Source: a virus. From it: a DNA stretch of 35,583 nucleotides. Of the stretch, positions 1 through 8,402 are shown in pieces. The position numbers and the translations under genes are program-made. Numbering within the stretch: the stretch's first letter is position 1; every line of letters begins with the position of its first letter. The notes under the pieces were generated by a model. That model did not search any database, was not told the DNA's origin, and was given only the letters and a program-made list of their open reading frames with translations. The stretch is taken from positions 1 through 35,583 of the IMG/VR virus record IMGVR_UViG_3300007735_000664. The stretch is one strand, 5' to 3'.

Positions 1-23
1 ACAGTTCACGGATAGGACAAACG

Positions 24-194
24 ATGGCAAACTATAAAATCATCAGCGAGAATTGCACACTCGGCGCACAAGGCTCAAACATTTCAGGTGATGATCTTGA
101 AGGTTTGAATGTTGATGCGCTTGTTGAAGGTGGACATTTGGCTGAAGTTAATGTTAAAGTTTCCAAACAAGAACCAAAAGAAAGCGACAAATAG
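24..194 (+). CDS. Small hypothetical protein upstream of the tail tube gene
   Basis: A 56-residue open frame starts at ATG 24 (MANYKIISENCTLG) and stops at TAG 192-194, two bases before the tail tube gene. It begins with a short beta-like segment and ends in a charged Lys/Glu-rich tail, with no cysteines, membrane segment or recognisable domain. Upstream bases contain GGATAGGA, a plausible ribosome binding site. Position directly before the tail tube gene suggests a small structural or connector-associated protein, but I do not recognise a family. The gene upstream is outside the window. Confidence 0.6.
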   Translation: MANYKIISENCTLGAQGSNISGDDLEGLNVDALVEGGHLAEVNVKVSKQEPKESDK

Positions 195-196
195 TT

Positions 197-604
197 ATGG
201 CAGTTTTAGTTTTGACAGATGCTTCAATCACAGTGAACGCAATCGCCTTGAGCGACCACGCCAACAGTGTGACATTGAATTACGAAATTGACAGCGTTGA
301 GACAACGGCATTCGGCAGCACAGGACATAAGTTCACTGGTGGTTTACAAAACAATTCGCTTGACATTGAGTTTATGCAAGATTTTGCAGCAGCAAATGTT
401 GAAGCAACTATTTATCCACTTGTTGGAACGACAACAACTGTTGTCATTAAACCAACATCAGCAGCAGTAAGTGCCACGAACCCAAGTTATACCCTGACTG
501 GGACATTCCTTGCAGCACATACACCTGTGGCAGCAGCCGTTGGTGAGTTGGCGATGACAAGTCTAAGTTTCGCTGGCGGAGTTTTAACAAAAGCGACATC
601 TTAA
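197..604 (+). CDS. Major tail (tail tube) protein, probable
   Basis: This 135-residue protein is rich in Ala, Thr, Val and Ser with alternating beta-strand-like segments and a closing stretch SLSFAGGVLTKATS, as expected of a small tail tube subunit. It has no membrane segment or catalytic motif. It lies immediately before the tail assembly chaperone pair and the tape measure gene, the usual place for the tube protein in siphophages. The assignment rests mainly on this gene order and the composition. The start at ATG 197 follows the preceding stop by two bases, which suggests translational coupling. It could instead be another abundant tail structural protein. Confidence 0.6.
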   Translation: MAVLVLTDASITVNAIALSDHANSVTLNYEIDSVETTAFGSTGHKFTGGLQNNSLDIEFMQDFAAANVEATIYPLVGTTTTVVIKPTSAAVSATNPSYTLTGTFLAAHTPVAAAVGELAMTSLSFAGGVLTKATS

Positions 605-630
605 TAAACAACAATTAGAAGGAGATCACA

Positions 631-894
631 ATGAAAATTGCGTTAAAAGTTGAATATCTAGACGGCACAGTTGAACCTGTAGAAGCGGTGTTCGCTGACT
701 TCGTTGGCTTTGAGAGAACTTGGCAGCGTAGCGTTGTTCGTCTTGAAACAGAGATGCGCCTAACCGATCTTGCTTGGCTTGCTTGGTCTGCTCTCACACA
801 CAGAGGCAAAACGAAACTGAAGTTTGACCCTGACTGGATTGCAACAGTCGCTCAAGTTACACCAGCAGATGAAGGTGATTCCCCAAAAGAATAA
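631..894 (+). CDS. Tail assembly chaperone, short (G-like) form
   Basis: An 87-residue protein starts at ATG 631 behind a strong GAAGGAGATC ribosome binding site. The N-terminal half resembles tail chaperones (a beta segment with VEYLDGTVEP, then Trp-rich helices around LTDLAWLAWSALTHRGK). Its family binds and protects the tape measure during tail assembly in the cytoplasm. It ends at TAA 892-894, just after a C CCA AAA slippery heptamer. A conserved-looking second part follows in the -1 frame, the hallmark of the lambda G/GT type of chaperone pair. Tube gene upstream and tape measure downstream fit this role. Confidence 0.82.
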   Translation: MKIALKVEYLDGTVEPVEAVFADFVGFERTWQRSVVRLETEMRLTDLAWLAWSALTHRGKTKLKFDPDWIATVAQVTPADEGDSPKE

Positions 895-1052
895 AGTTTG
901 GTGACGATTCAGCGCATTGGCTGATCGCTCACCTAGCGCACGAGTATCATATTGCGCCATCTTTATTGCTCGCTGAAAGCGAAGAGATGCTTGAAACAAT
1001 GTTGGCGTATCAGCGTTGGCTTGTTAAACAGGCGAATCGTAAGCGCAGATAG
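631..1052 (+). CDS. Tail assembly chaperone, long (GT-like) form made by -1 frameshift
   Basis: If ribosomes slip back one base at 882-888, reading continues as R-I-K-F-G-D-D-S-A-H-W-L and on to TAG 1050-1052, giving about 140 residues instead of 87. The extension has the sequence character of chaperone C-termini (HLAHEYHIAPSLLLAE, then EEMLETMLAYQRW) and ends in a basic tail. It has no start codon or ribosome binding site of its own, and otherwise 895-1052 would be an unexplained gap. The long form is known in other siphophages to recruit tail tube subunits to the chaperone/tape measure complex. Frameshifting here is inferred from sequence. Confidence 0.8.
882..888 (+). promoter_or_regulatory. 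-1 ribosomal frameshift site (C CCA AAA)
   Basis: The heptamer CCCAAAA sits in the zero frame as C CCA AAA, matching the X XXY YYZ rule for -1 slippage: both tRNAs can re-pair as CCC AAA. The zero-frame stop follows two codons later (GAA TAA). The next 160 bases are open in the -1 frame and encode the chaperone extension. I did not identify a convincing stimulatory pseudoknot by eye. Confidence 0.82.
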
Positions 1053-1069
1053 TTGTATGATGTGCGCCT

Positions 1070-1618
1070 ATGGCAAACGAAATTAAGTTCTACGGGATAA
1101 ACGAAACCCTGTTTTATCTAAAGAACTACGAGAAAGAACTGTTTAACGAGTTCAAAAAAAGTCTTAGCGATGCTGCAAAACCGTTGGCTGACCTTGTTGG
1201 TTCTCGTTTTCCTAGTTCACCACCTTTAGAAAATTGGCATAGTTCTGGTGGTCGTGTCGGTGTTAAACGAATGCCACCATATAACTCGTCTGCCACAACA
1301 AAAGTTAAAGCAATTTCAGGTGGCACAACAAGGCGTAATGCTGCAGGCGGTAGAGGCATTTTGCGTATTCAGCAAATGGACGCTGGCGGTCAAGTTTATG
1401 ATTCGGCAGGTAGTGGCTCATACGAATCAAGCGGTTCAACATTTATAAAAAACCTTGATAAACACACAAAAGTTAAAAGCAAGCGTGGCACTACCCGATC
1501 TCGTATTATGTTCGGTGCGGTTAAAAACAATCAGGCTATGGTTGAAGAAGCGGTGTTGAAAGTCGTCAAAGAAGTTGATGACCTAACCACAAAACGAATT
1601 AACGGACAAGGCATATAG
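1070..1618 (+). CDS. Tail-module protein between chaperones and tape measure, function unknown
   Basis: The 182-residue protein starts at ATG 1070 (MANEIKFYGINETLFYLKNY). It has an amphipathic, charged N-terminal helix region (KELFNEFKKSLSDAAKPLADLV), a Gly/Ser/Arg-rich middle and a C-terminal helix (EEAVLKVVKEVDDLTTKRI). The N-terminal helix followed by a basic, beta-rich core recalls HK97 gp10-like neck/tail-completion proteins, but those normally lie upstream of the tube gene, so the match is tentative. No good Shine-Dalgarno sequence precedes the start. Position between chaperones and tape measure suggests a tail assembly role. Confidence 0.55.
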   Translation: MANEIKFYGINETLFYLKNYEKELFNEFKKSLSDAAKPLADLVGSRFPSSPPLENWHSSGGRVGVKRMPPYNSSATTKVKAISGGTTRRNAAGGRGILRIQQMDAGGQVYDSAGSGSYESSGSTFIKNLDKHTKVKSKRGTTRSRIMFGAVKNNQAMVEEAVLKVVKEVDDLTTKRINGQGI

Positions 1619-1625
1619 GTAACTG

Positions 1626-4028
1626 ATGGCTGTTGGCATAAACATACTCACCGATTTTGATGCGAAGGGCATATCTAAAGCCATTACCGAGTTCAAAAAA
1701 CTTGAAACGACAACAGAACAAGCATCGTTCTTGTTGAAGAAAGCGTTTCTGCCTGCTGTTGCTGCGCTTGGTGGTTTAGCGTATGCAGGTTTCAGGGCTG
1801 CTGAGGCTGCTGCTGCTGACGAATTAGAGCAAGCAAAACTGGCTCAAACTCTACAGAATGTGGTCGGTGCTTCATCAGCAACCGTTGCCTCTACGGAAGC
1901 ATTGATAACGGCGATGTCTCGTGCTTCTGGCACGGCTGACACAGAACTTCGTGCTGCTCTTTCCTCGCTAGTTATCGGCACTAAAGATTTGACTAAAGCC
2001 CAACAAGGCTTAATTTTAGCGCAAGACATTGCAACAGCCTCAGGGATACCGTTGCAGGCTGCTGCTGATGCGCTCGCTAAAGCATATGCAGGTAACTATA
2101 AAGCCTTACAAAAGTTGTCGCCTGCATTGCGTGACCTGATTAAAGATGGCGCAAGCACAGAAGTTGTTTTTGCTGATCTCGCACAAACTTTTAGTGGTGC
2201 TACCGCCAATGCTGCTGATACTGCTGCTGGCAAAATGAAAATCTTAAAAAACAATATCGCTGAGTTTCAAGAAAGTTTAGGTGCAGCATTATTGCCTGCT
2301 CTTGAAAAAATAACTTCGGTTATGACTGTTGTGTTCGGTTTTATGGCAGACAATGAGAAAGTGGTTTTGGCTTTGGCTGGTGCTGTCGGATTCTTAGCAT
2401 TAGCAATTGTCGCTTACAACATCGCATTAAAAGTTGCCACTATCGTAAATGTGGCGTTCGGTGCTAGTGCTGCTGCTGCTGCTGTCGCTGCTGCACCACT
2501 CGCTGCATTTGCAGCAGTTTTAATTATTACTATTGTCGCCCTTGCTGCTGCTGTCGTTTTGGCATATAACCGCTTTGAAGTGTTCCGTGACATCGTACGA
2601 GCAGTCTTTAATGGGCTTATCCAAATCGTTGAAGTGTTCGTAAATCTTTTTGTTGCTGCTTGGAATGTTGTTGCAAATGTCATTAACGCAGCAATTACTG
2701 TCGCCAATTTCTTTGGTGCAGATTTGAAAAAACTTGGAACTGTCGGCTGGGTGTCTTTAGGTCGTGTTGGTGAAGCATCACAAATGACGGAACAACAATT
2801 AAAGAACCTTGAGCGTCAAGCGTTAAATACTGCTGGTGCGATCAGAATGATTGTTACACCTGAAAAACAATTACAGACACAAGCAGACCGATACCAAAAT
2901 ATGGCTTTGAGTATGGGCAAGTTCTTGGATTACACAGGTAAAGGCTACAAAGAAATTAAAAGTGGTGGCGGTGCTGTTGAATCGGCTGCCGAGAAATTAC
3001 AGAAATATGTTGATGCGATTAAGGGTGTGACTTCGGCTCAGCGTTCGTTGCGTGACGCTAACAAGGCTGTTGATGAATCAAACCAGACTTTGCTTGAGAA
3101 AACTAAAGCACTAACAGAAGCACAAAAGCGTTTCAACCTTGTCACTAAAGGTTACGGCAAGGATTCTAAGCAGGCTAAAGACGCTGAGAATGAGCGTTCT
3201 AAAGCAGAGCGAACAGCAGAGCGAGCCAAATATGCGCTTGAAGAAGCGATCTTTGCTGTCAAAGAGGCTGAGCAAGAGTTAGCAAAAGTTCGTTTAGACC
3301 CTGAATCAACACCTCAAATGGTTCGTGAAGCAGAAATCAAATTGGCTCAAGCGAAACTTTCTGTTGCTGACGCTACAGATCAGCAGCGTGAATCATCTGA
3401 TGCTTTGGCTACTGCTCAAGAGCGTTTGAATGAGGCTGTTAATGGGGCGCAAAAAGGTAGCGATGCTTATAACGATGCATTGAAAGAATTAACTGATGCC
3501 GAGAAAGCACAAAGCGATGCAATCTATGCGAGGGTTCAAGCGTATGAGCGTTTGAAAGATGCCACTGATGCTTTGAAAGAAGCAGAGAAACAACGCTTTG
3601 AGGCTGGCTTAAAGATTTCTAAGAAAGCAAAAGCGGAGGCTGACGCAAACGCAGTGGTTGTTGTTCCCGAAACTGCCACTGGCGGTGGCGGTGGTGCTGG
3701 TGGCACGGGTGTTGATTTCGGTTTCGGTGAAATAACTTTTGAAGATTTAAAGAACATTCGTGTTCCTACGCTTGAGGAATTGTTGGGTGGCGGTATCGGT
3801 GTGTTCGCTAACGGTGGCATTGTGACGAAAGCGATGTTGGGTCTTGTCGGTGAAGCAGGCGCAGAAGCAATTATCCCTCTTGACCGTATGGGTTCTATGG
3901 GCAGCACTTACAACATTCAAGTCACGGCTGGTATGGGTGCTGACGGTAAAGATATTGGCACACAGATCGTTAATGCTTTGAAGCGTTATGAGCGAACGAA
4001 CGGTGCTTTGCCTTTGACGGTGGCATAA
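1626..4028 (+). CDS. Tape measure protein
   Basis: An 800-residue protein, by far the longest in the tail region. Residues 1-200 are Ala-rich helices. Around residues 230-370 there are several strongly hydrophobic segments (for example VVLALAGAVGFLALAIVAYN). Residues 450-680 form long Lys/Glu/Ala coiled coils. A Gly-rich linker (GGGGGAGG) is followed by a C-terminal GLVGEAGAEAIIPL motif typical of tape measures. Such proteins set tail length, fill the tail tube and help DNA enter the cell through their hydrophobic part. By the common ratio of about 1.5 angstrom per residue the tail would be near 120 nm; this is an estimate only. Confidence 0.93.
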   Translation: MAVGINILTDFDAKGISKAITEFKKLETTTEQASFLLKKAFLPAVAALGGLAYAGFRAAEAAAADELEQAKLAQTLQNVVGASSATVASTEALITAMSRASGTADTELRAALSSLVIGTKDLTKAQQGLILAQDIATASGIPLQAAADALAKAYAGNYKALQKLSPALRDLIKDGASTEVVFADLAQTFSGATANAADTAAGKMKILKNNIAEFQESLGAALLPALEKITSVMTVVFGFMADNEKVVLALAGAVGFLALAIVAYNIALKVATIVNVAFGASAAAAAVAAAPLAAFAAVLIITIVALAAAVVLAYNRFEVFRDIVRAVFNGLIQIVEVFVNLFVAAWNVVANVINAAITVANFFGADLKKLGTVGWVSLGRVGEASQMTEQQLKNLERQALNTAGAIRMIVTPEKQLQTQADRYQNMALSMGKFLDYTGKGYKEIKSGGGAVESAAEKLQKYVDAIKGVTSAQRSLRDANKAVDESNQTLLEKTKALTEAQKRFNLVTKGYGKDSKQAKDAENERSKAERTAERAKYALEEAIFAVKEAEQELAKVRLDPESTPQMVREAEIKLAQAKLSVADATDQQRESSDALATAQERLNEAVNGAQKGSDAYNDALKELTDAEKAQSDAIYARVQAYERLKDATDALKEAEKQRFEAGLKISKKAKAEADANAVVVVPETATGGGGGAGGTGVDFGFGEITFEDLKNIRVPTLEELLGGGIGVFANGGIVTKAMLGLVGEAGAEAIIPLDRMGSMGSTYNIQVTAGMGADGKDIGTQIVNALKRYERTNGALPLTVA

Positions 4029-5288
4029 ATGGCTACCACTCTCGCTTCAGGCGAGCAGATTACAGTTCTTGCCGAAGTAGGTTTCATCACGAACTTTTTT
4101 GTGCTTGACGATGTTGATGCAGGTGTTTTAGATAACACAGAGTTTGTTCTTGACGGAAACCTTGTCGGTGTAGATATCACCGAATACTGTCAAGAGATTT
4201 CTATTACTCGTGGCAGACAAGATCAATTCGCACAATTCAACGCAGGTCAATGCTCTATCAAGTTATTGAATAACGACAGACGCTTTGACCCGATCAACGA
4301 GGCTTCACCTTATTGGGATACTGCTGCTGGTCGTTCAGGTGTTGTGCCACGCCGAAAAGTTACCGTCACTTCGGGCGCAAACTATTTATTCACGGGGCGT
4401 ATCACCGACATAGATGTTGTTTATGACCACAACTTAAGCACGGTTACGATTACAGCAGCAGACGATTTCGTGTTGCTAGCAAACACAGTTATCCAAACTG
4501 ACACAACGCCATCAGTTGAATTGTCGGGCGCACGAGTCAATTATCTTTTGGACTTGCCAGAGATTGATTACCCTTTAACAACACGAAACATCTCTACTGG
4601 TTTGGCGACATTAGGTGCATATCAGATTAATGCGAACACGAACGCTTTAACTTATTTACAGCAGATCGCTACAAGTGAGCAGGGTGCTTGCTTTATTGCT
4701 GCGAATGGTGATCTAACTTTTACTGATCGTCTTGATGCTTCTTTTGCGACTATCGCAGCCGAGTTCTCTGATACAGGTTCAAACATTCCCTATACGGCGT
4801 TAGCGGTTATTTACGGTCAAGAGTTCCTCTACAACCGTATTCAAGCAACGATTCAAGGTGGCACAGTTCAGATCGCTGATGATGCTGCTTCACAAACAGA
4901 GTTCGGCATCACCACTTATTCGCTACCCGATCTGCTACTTCAATCAGATAGTGAAGCCTTAACTTTGGCAAACTATCTAGTTGGTTTGTATGCGAACCCT
5001 CAGTATCGTTTTGATGATCTAGGGCTGGTCACTTCGGCTATGTCCGCACCTAACCGTAACGCTATTAACGCTCTTGAATTGCAAGATGTTGTTACCGTTA
5101 CCCGAACCTATACGACTGGTTCACCTCTTTCGGTTACGGAGTATTATGCGGTGGAACGGCTGACGCATTTGATTACGGCTGGTGAACATCGGGTTACTGT
5201 CGGCTTGTTTAATACCGAGATTTTGTTTGAGTTGATTCTTGATGACGCAATTTTTGGTGTGCTAGATAGCACGAATGCGTTGGCGTAG
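4029..5288 (+). CDS. Minor tail protein, baseplate-hub-like
   Basis: A 419-residue beta-rich protein directly abutting the tape measure stop. The central part resembles tail hub or distal tail proteins of actinophages: an EYCQEISITRGRQDQFAQFN segment followed by LLNNDRRFDP, then VTVTSGANYLFTGRITDID. This pattern is typical of proteins that form the ring at the tail tip to which fibres attach. The N-terminal 45 residues and the C-terminus each carry a VLDxxxxGVLD-type segment (DDVDAGVLDN and DDAIFGVLDS), shared with the small protein at 8678-8827. No catalytic motif is visible. Gene order supports a tail-tip role; the exact hub identity is inferred. Confidence 0.75.
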   Translation: MATTLASGEQITVLAEVGFITNFFVLDDVDAGVLDNTEFVLDGNLVGVDITEYCQEISITRGRQDQFAQFNAGQCSIKLLNNDRRFDPINEASPYWDTAAGRSGVVPRRKVTVTSGANYLFTGRITDIDVVYDHNLSTVTITAADDFVLLANTVIQTDTTPSVELSGARVNYLLDLPEIDYPLTTRNISTGLATLGAYQINANTNALTYLQQIATSEQGACFIAANGDLTFTDRLDASFATIAAEFSDTGSNIPYTALAVIYGQEFLYNRIQATIQGGTVQIADDAASQTEFGITTYSLPDLLLQSDSEALTLANYLVGLYANPQYRFDDLGLVTSAMSAPNRNAINALELQDVVTVTRTYTTGSPLSVTEYYAVERLTHLITAGEHRVTVGLFNTEILFELILDDAIFGVLDSTNALA

Positions 5289-5304
5289 GTTACACTAGGC
5301 GACT

Positions 5305-5736
5305 ATGGCAAGACAGACCTTTACCGCAGCGCAGGTGCTAACCGCAGCACAAATGAACACACTGCAATCATCGGTTTGGTCAGATGATGTAAACGCTCAA
5401 ACAGGCACTTCTTACACACTTGTTTTAACTGACGCAGGCAAACAAGTAACAATGAATAACGCTTCGGCAAGCACTCTTACAATTCCACCTAACGCTTCTG
5501 TTGCTTTTGATGTCGGTGTAAGAATCGTTGTCATTCAGTTAGGTGCAGGCGCAGTAACCTTGACGGCTGGCGCAGGCGTAACGATCTCAACACAGGCAAC
5601 ATCACTTGTGATGGCACAATATCAAGTTGCTACACTCATCAAGCAGGCAACAAATACTTGGATTGCTAATCTTGGTGGTTCTGGTGCTGCTGCTGACAGC
5701 GATCAAAATGTTTTAGTCAGTCAGATTTTTAGTTAA
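5305..5736 (+). CDS. Tail fibre-like minor tail protein
   Basis: This 143-residue protein starts MARQTFTAAQVLTAAQMNTL, an opening seen in many actinophage minor tail proteins. A repetitive beta region follows (TSYTLVLTDAGKQVTMNNAS, then TLTIPPNAS, GAGAVTLTAGAGVTIST), typical of trimeric fibre or head-fibre folds. It has no cysteine, signal peptide or enzyme motif. It sits between the hub-like protein and further adhesin-like genes, so a peripheral tail or host-contact role is likely. No clear Shine-Dalgarno sequence precedes ATG 5305; a TACACT hexamer ends eight bases before it, which could mean a short-leader transcript. Confidence 0.65.
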   Translation: MARQTFTAAQVLTAAQMNTLQSSVWSDDVNAQTGTSYTLVLTDAGKQVTMNNASASTLTIPPNASVAFDVGVRIVVIQLGAGAVTLTAGAGVTISTQATSLVMAQYQVATLIKQATNTWIANLGGSGAAADSDQNVLVSQIFS

Positions 5737-5745
5737 AGGACAACA

Positions 5746-6117
5746 ATGGCAACATTCACAAAATTAGCGTTACAGCCAGCAGGCACAACAGGCACAGGTT
5801 TGGCGATCAAAGTTGCTGCGACTGCAACTGCTGGCACAGCAATTCATACCGCATCAACTACGACCACAACGATTGACGAGATTTGGTTGTATGCGGTGAA
5901 CAGTTCGGCTTCGTCAGTTAAATTGACGATTGAATGGGGCGAAGCAACTGCACCCGATGGCAACATTGAATTAACAGTTCAACCCGAAGCAGGTCTTGTG
6001 ACTGTAATTCCAGGTTTGTTGTTGCAAGGTAACGCTACGGCGAAGGTCGTGAGAGCATTTGCGGCGACTGCGAATGTGATTTGTGTTCACGGTTTCGTTA
6101 ATAGAATTACGGTTTAA
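5746..6117 (+). CDS. Phage structural protein, beta-sandwich-like
   Basis: The 123-residue product is Ala/Thr/Val-rich with short alternating hydrophobic strands (DEIWLYAVNSS, SVKLTIEWGEAT, GLVTVIPGLLLQG, ANVICVHGFVNRITV). I recall similar short proteins next to tail fibre genes in marine and freshwater phages, but I know of no assigned function. It begins at ATG 5746 behind AAAGGACAAC and ends two bases before the next gene. A virion surface or fibre-associated role is inferred from its location. Confidence 0.6.
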   Translation: MATFTKLALQPAGTTGTGLAIKVAATATAGTAIHTASTTTTTIDEIWLYAVNSSASSVKLTIEWGEATAPDGNIELTVQPEAGLVTVIPGLLLQGNATAKVVRAFAATANVICVHGFVNRITV

Positions 6118-6119
6118 CT

Positions 6120-7007
6120 ATGCCGAACAGGCGTGAACTTGGCTATGTGAGCGCAGGCTCAACTTCTACTATTGTTGCGACTACTGGTTACGGTGTAGCA
6201 ACAGGTGGAACTTCGTCAAGTATTACTGTTGGTGGTCAGAACTATACGCTGCTGACATTTACGAGTGACACGAATCTTGTTGTTTCTACTGCTGGTTTGT
6301 TTGATGTTCTGCTTGTTGCTGGTGGTGGCGGAAGTTCAGGCGCACGAAGCACTTTTTTGAATCGTGGCGGTAGTGGCGGTGGCGCAGGTGGATTGGTTCA
6401 AACAACGGTTTATTTGACCGCAGGCACATACGCAGTTGATGTCGGTGCAGGTGGCACAGGTGGTGCAAACAACGCTTACGGCACAGCAGGATTGGGCTCT
6501 AGTATCGGCACGATTATTGCAGTTGCAGGCGGTGGTGTTGGCGGTAGTGGCAATGAAGACAATATGAATGTGACTGCTGTAAATGGGCAAAACATTCGTG
6601 GTGGTTCAAACGGCGGTAGCGGTTTCAATCAAACAGCAGCAACAACAACCATTGATGGTGTAACAGGTAAAATTGGCGGAACACAAACTGGTGCTGGTGC
6701 AGGCGGTGGCGGTTATTCAGCAGCAGGCGCAAACAATAGTGGCGACAATGGTGGTGCAGGCGGCAATGGATACGATGTAAGCGCTTTTATTGCTGGTTCT
6801 GCGCTTTATAAAGCAACGGGTGGCGGTGGTGGCGGTAATGGTGGTACACCAGGCGCAGGTGGAAATAGTTCAGCAAATAGTAACGCTGGTTCAACTGGTT
6901 CAACTGGCAATTCTGCTACTGCTAATTCAGGTTCTGGTGGCGGCGGTGCGGCTGGTACTGGCGGTGCTGGTGGTTCGGGCATCGTGTATGTCAGGTTTAA
7001 GGTTTAA
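6120..7007 (+). CDS. Glycine-rich tail adhesin-like protein 1
   Basis: A 295-residue protein with an N-terminal beta domain (LGYVSAGSTSTIVATTGYG to about residue 75), then a long Gly/Ser/Ala/Asn-rich region to residue 285 and a short closing strand (GSGIVYVRFKV). This is the glycine-rich domain architecture found in phage tail adhesins and bacterial surface proteins, where glycine-rich loops can bind the host surface. Its N-terminus resembles that of the second glycine-rich protein at 7240. It is followed after two bases by a small partner gene. Receptor binding is inferred from composition and position. Confidence 0.7.
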   Translation: MPNRRELGYVSAGSTSTIVATTGYGVATGGTSSSITVGGQNYTLLTFTSDTNLVVSTAGLFDVLLVAGGGGSSGARSTFLNRGGSGGGAGGLVQTTVYLTAGTYAVDVGAGGTGGANNAYGTAGLGSSIGTIIAVAGGGVGGSGNEDNMNVTAVNGQNIRGGSNGGSGFNQTAATTTIDGVTGKIGGTQTGAGAGGGGYSAAGANNSGDNGGAGGNGYDVSAFIAGSALYKATGGGGGGNGGTPGAGGNSSANSNAGSTGSTGNSATANSGSGGGGAAGTGGAGGSGIVYVRFKV

Positions 7008-7009
7008 TT

Positions 7010-7237
7010 ATGAGCGCACAATATTTTGCACAAATCAATGACAATAATATTGTCACCGATGTTCGTGTAGTGCAAAGAGAGTTCCTAGAAGCAAACCCGC
7101 AACGCTACACAGGTCGTTGGGTTGAAACCTTTTTTGATACGGCAGGCAAAACTTATGCTGGTGTCGGTTTCACTTATGATGAGGTGTCACAGGATTTTGT
7201 TGCGCCTGTAAGTCCTGATATCGAGAGTGAGGTTTAG
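7010..7237 (+). CDS. Small tail-associated partner protein 1 (YAGVGFTYD type)
   Basis: A 75-residue protein: MSAQYFAQINDNNIVTDVRV, a Trp-containing middle, and a C-terminal segment TYAGVGFTYDEVSQDFVAP. The product of 8076-8354 has the same layout (FLDSNNVVVKVIVG, VYAGIGYTYDAVNDVFVAP), so the two are paralogues. The closing Y-A-G-[VI]-G-[FY]-T-Y-D pattern is familiar from small proteins beside tail fibre genes of aquatic phages, where the function is not known. Each copy follows a glycine-rich gene directly, which suggests a fibre-tip chaperone or cap; that is inference. Confidence 0.65.
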   Translation: MSAQYFAQINDNNIVTDVRVVQREFLEANPQRYTGRWVETFFDTAGKTYAGVGFTYDEVSQDFVAPVSPDIESEV

Positions 7238-7239
7238 GT

Positions 7240-8076
7240 ATGGCTGCGAGGTTGATGGGTTATGTTTCAGCAAGCAACACACCAACCGTAATTGCACCTT
7301 ATCCTGATACAGTTCTCGCTGATTATCTAATTATTGCGGGTGGTGGCGGTTCAGGCGACACCACAGGTCCAACTAATGCGGGTGGTGGTGGTGCTGGCGG
7401 TTATATAAGTTCTTTAACTGCATCGGGTGGTGGCGCTGCTGCAACGCCGCCTATTGCGTTCAATAAAGGCACAAACTATCCAGTTGTTGTCGGTGGTGGT
7501 GGTGCGGCATTGGCAAGTGGCACTAATTCAAGCATTGCAACGCCTTTTATCATTGCTGTTGGTGGTGGTCGTGGTGGTGGTACGACTGCGCCTGCAACTG
7601 GTTCTGTTGGTGGTTCGGGCGGTGGTGGCGCAAATGTTTCGGCTGGCGGTGCTGGCACAACTGGTCAAGGTTTTGCGGGCGGTAACGGTTCAGGCAGTAA
7701 TGTTTCAGGTGGTGGTGGCGGCGCTGGCGAAGCAGGAAACACCGACGGTAACGGTGCAGGTGGCGACGGTTTAGCAAATTCAATAACGGGTACAAGTGTT
7801 ACTCGTGGCGGTGGCGGTGCAAACAATTTCGGAAATCAACCAGGCGGTGATGGCGGCGGTGGCGGTACAGGCGTAGCAGGCACGGCAAACACAGGTGGCG
7901 GCGGTGGTGCGGGCAGTTCAGGTCAAGCAGGCGGAAGCGGCGTAATAATTTTGCGATATTTGACCAGCGCAGGAACAATAACAATCGGCGCAGGTTTAAC
8001 AGGAAGCACAGCCACAGACGGTTCATATACAGTTGCCAGCATTACCGCTGGCTCGGGCAATTTAAGTTGGGCATAA
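7240..8076 (+). CDS. Glycine-rich tail adhesin-like protein 2
   Basis: A 278-residue protein with a short N-terminal segment (MGYVSASNTPTVIAPYPDTV) matching the start of the protein at 6120, then DYLIIAGGGGSGD and a Gly-rich region of about 180 residues. GSGVIILRYLTSAGT ends that region, and a short beta tail ends in SGNLSWA. It is a second copy of the glycine-rich adhesin type. Its stop (TAA 8074-8076) overlaps the ATG of the partner gene by one base. Two related adhesins could broaden receptor range or form a mixed tip; this is inference. Confidence 0.7.
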   Translation: MAARLMGYVSASNTPTVIAPYPDTVLADYLIIAGGGGSGDTTGPTNAGGGGAGGYISSLTASGGGAAATPPIAFNKGTNYPVVVGGGGAALASGTNSSIATPFIIAVGGGRGGGTTAPATGSVGGSGGGGANVSAGGAGTTGQGFAGGNGSGSNVSGGGGGAGEAGNTDGNGAGGDGLANSITGTSVTRGGGGANNFGNQPGGDGGGGGTGVAGTANTGGGGGAGSSGQAGGSGVIILRYLTSAGTITIGAGLTGSTATDGSYTVASITAGSGNLSWA

Positions 8077-8354
8077 TGGCACATTACGCATTTTTAGATA
8101 GCAACAATGTTGTGGTCAAAGTAATTGTGGGCGTTGATGAAACAGTTACACAAGATGATAACGGCACACCTGTTGGCGGTTCAACTGAGGCATGGGAACA
8201 ATTCTATGAGAACCAACCGTGGCACTCAGGGCTAACTTGTAAACGCACTTCATACAACGGCAACTTTCGTGGCGTTTACGCTGGTATCGGTTACACCTAT
8301 GACGCTGTGAACGATGTGTTCGTAGCCCCACAAGCCCCAGAAGCCGAATCGTAA
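8076..8354 (+). CDS. Small tail-associated partner protein 2 (YAGIGYTYD type)
   Basis: A 92-residue paralogue of the protein at 7010, with an insertion in the middle (WEQFYENQPWHSGLTCKRTS). I chose ATG 8076, which overlaps the previous stop as TAATG, over an in-frame TTG nine bases upstream. The C-terminal YAGIGYTYDAVNDVFVAP block is the conserved part. A role linked to the preceding glycine-rich protein is inferred from the repeated gene order. Confidence 0.65.
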   Translation: MAHYAFLDSNNVVVKVIVGVDETVTQDDNGTPVGGSTEAWEQFYENQPWHSGLTCKRTSYNGNFRGVYAGIGYTYDAVNDVFVAPQAPEAES

Positions 8355-8366
8355 TGTACTCGTTAG

Positions 8367-8396
8367 TTGATTTCCGACAAAAGATTGTGAGATAAT
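8367..8396 (+). promoter_or_regulatory. Probable promoter with leaderless start for the gene at 8403
   Basis: TTGATT at 8367-8372 and GATAAT at 8391-8396 are separated by 18 bases. Transcription would begin around 8403, which is the A of the next ATG. No Shine-Dalgarno sequence precedes that ATG (the bases are CCCCGT), so the message is probably leaderless, a common arrangement in Actinobacteria. Confidence 0.5.
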
Positions 8397-8402
8397 CCCC
8401 GT

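Noticed and set aside
6300-7960. GGTGGC-type repeats resembling satellites
   Set aside because: They encode the glycine-rich adhesin domains and are explained by protein composition.
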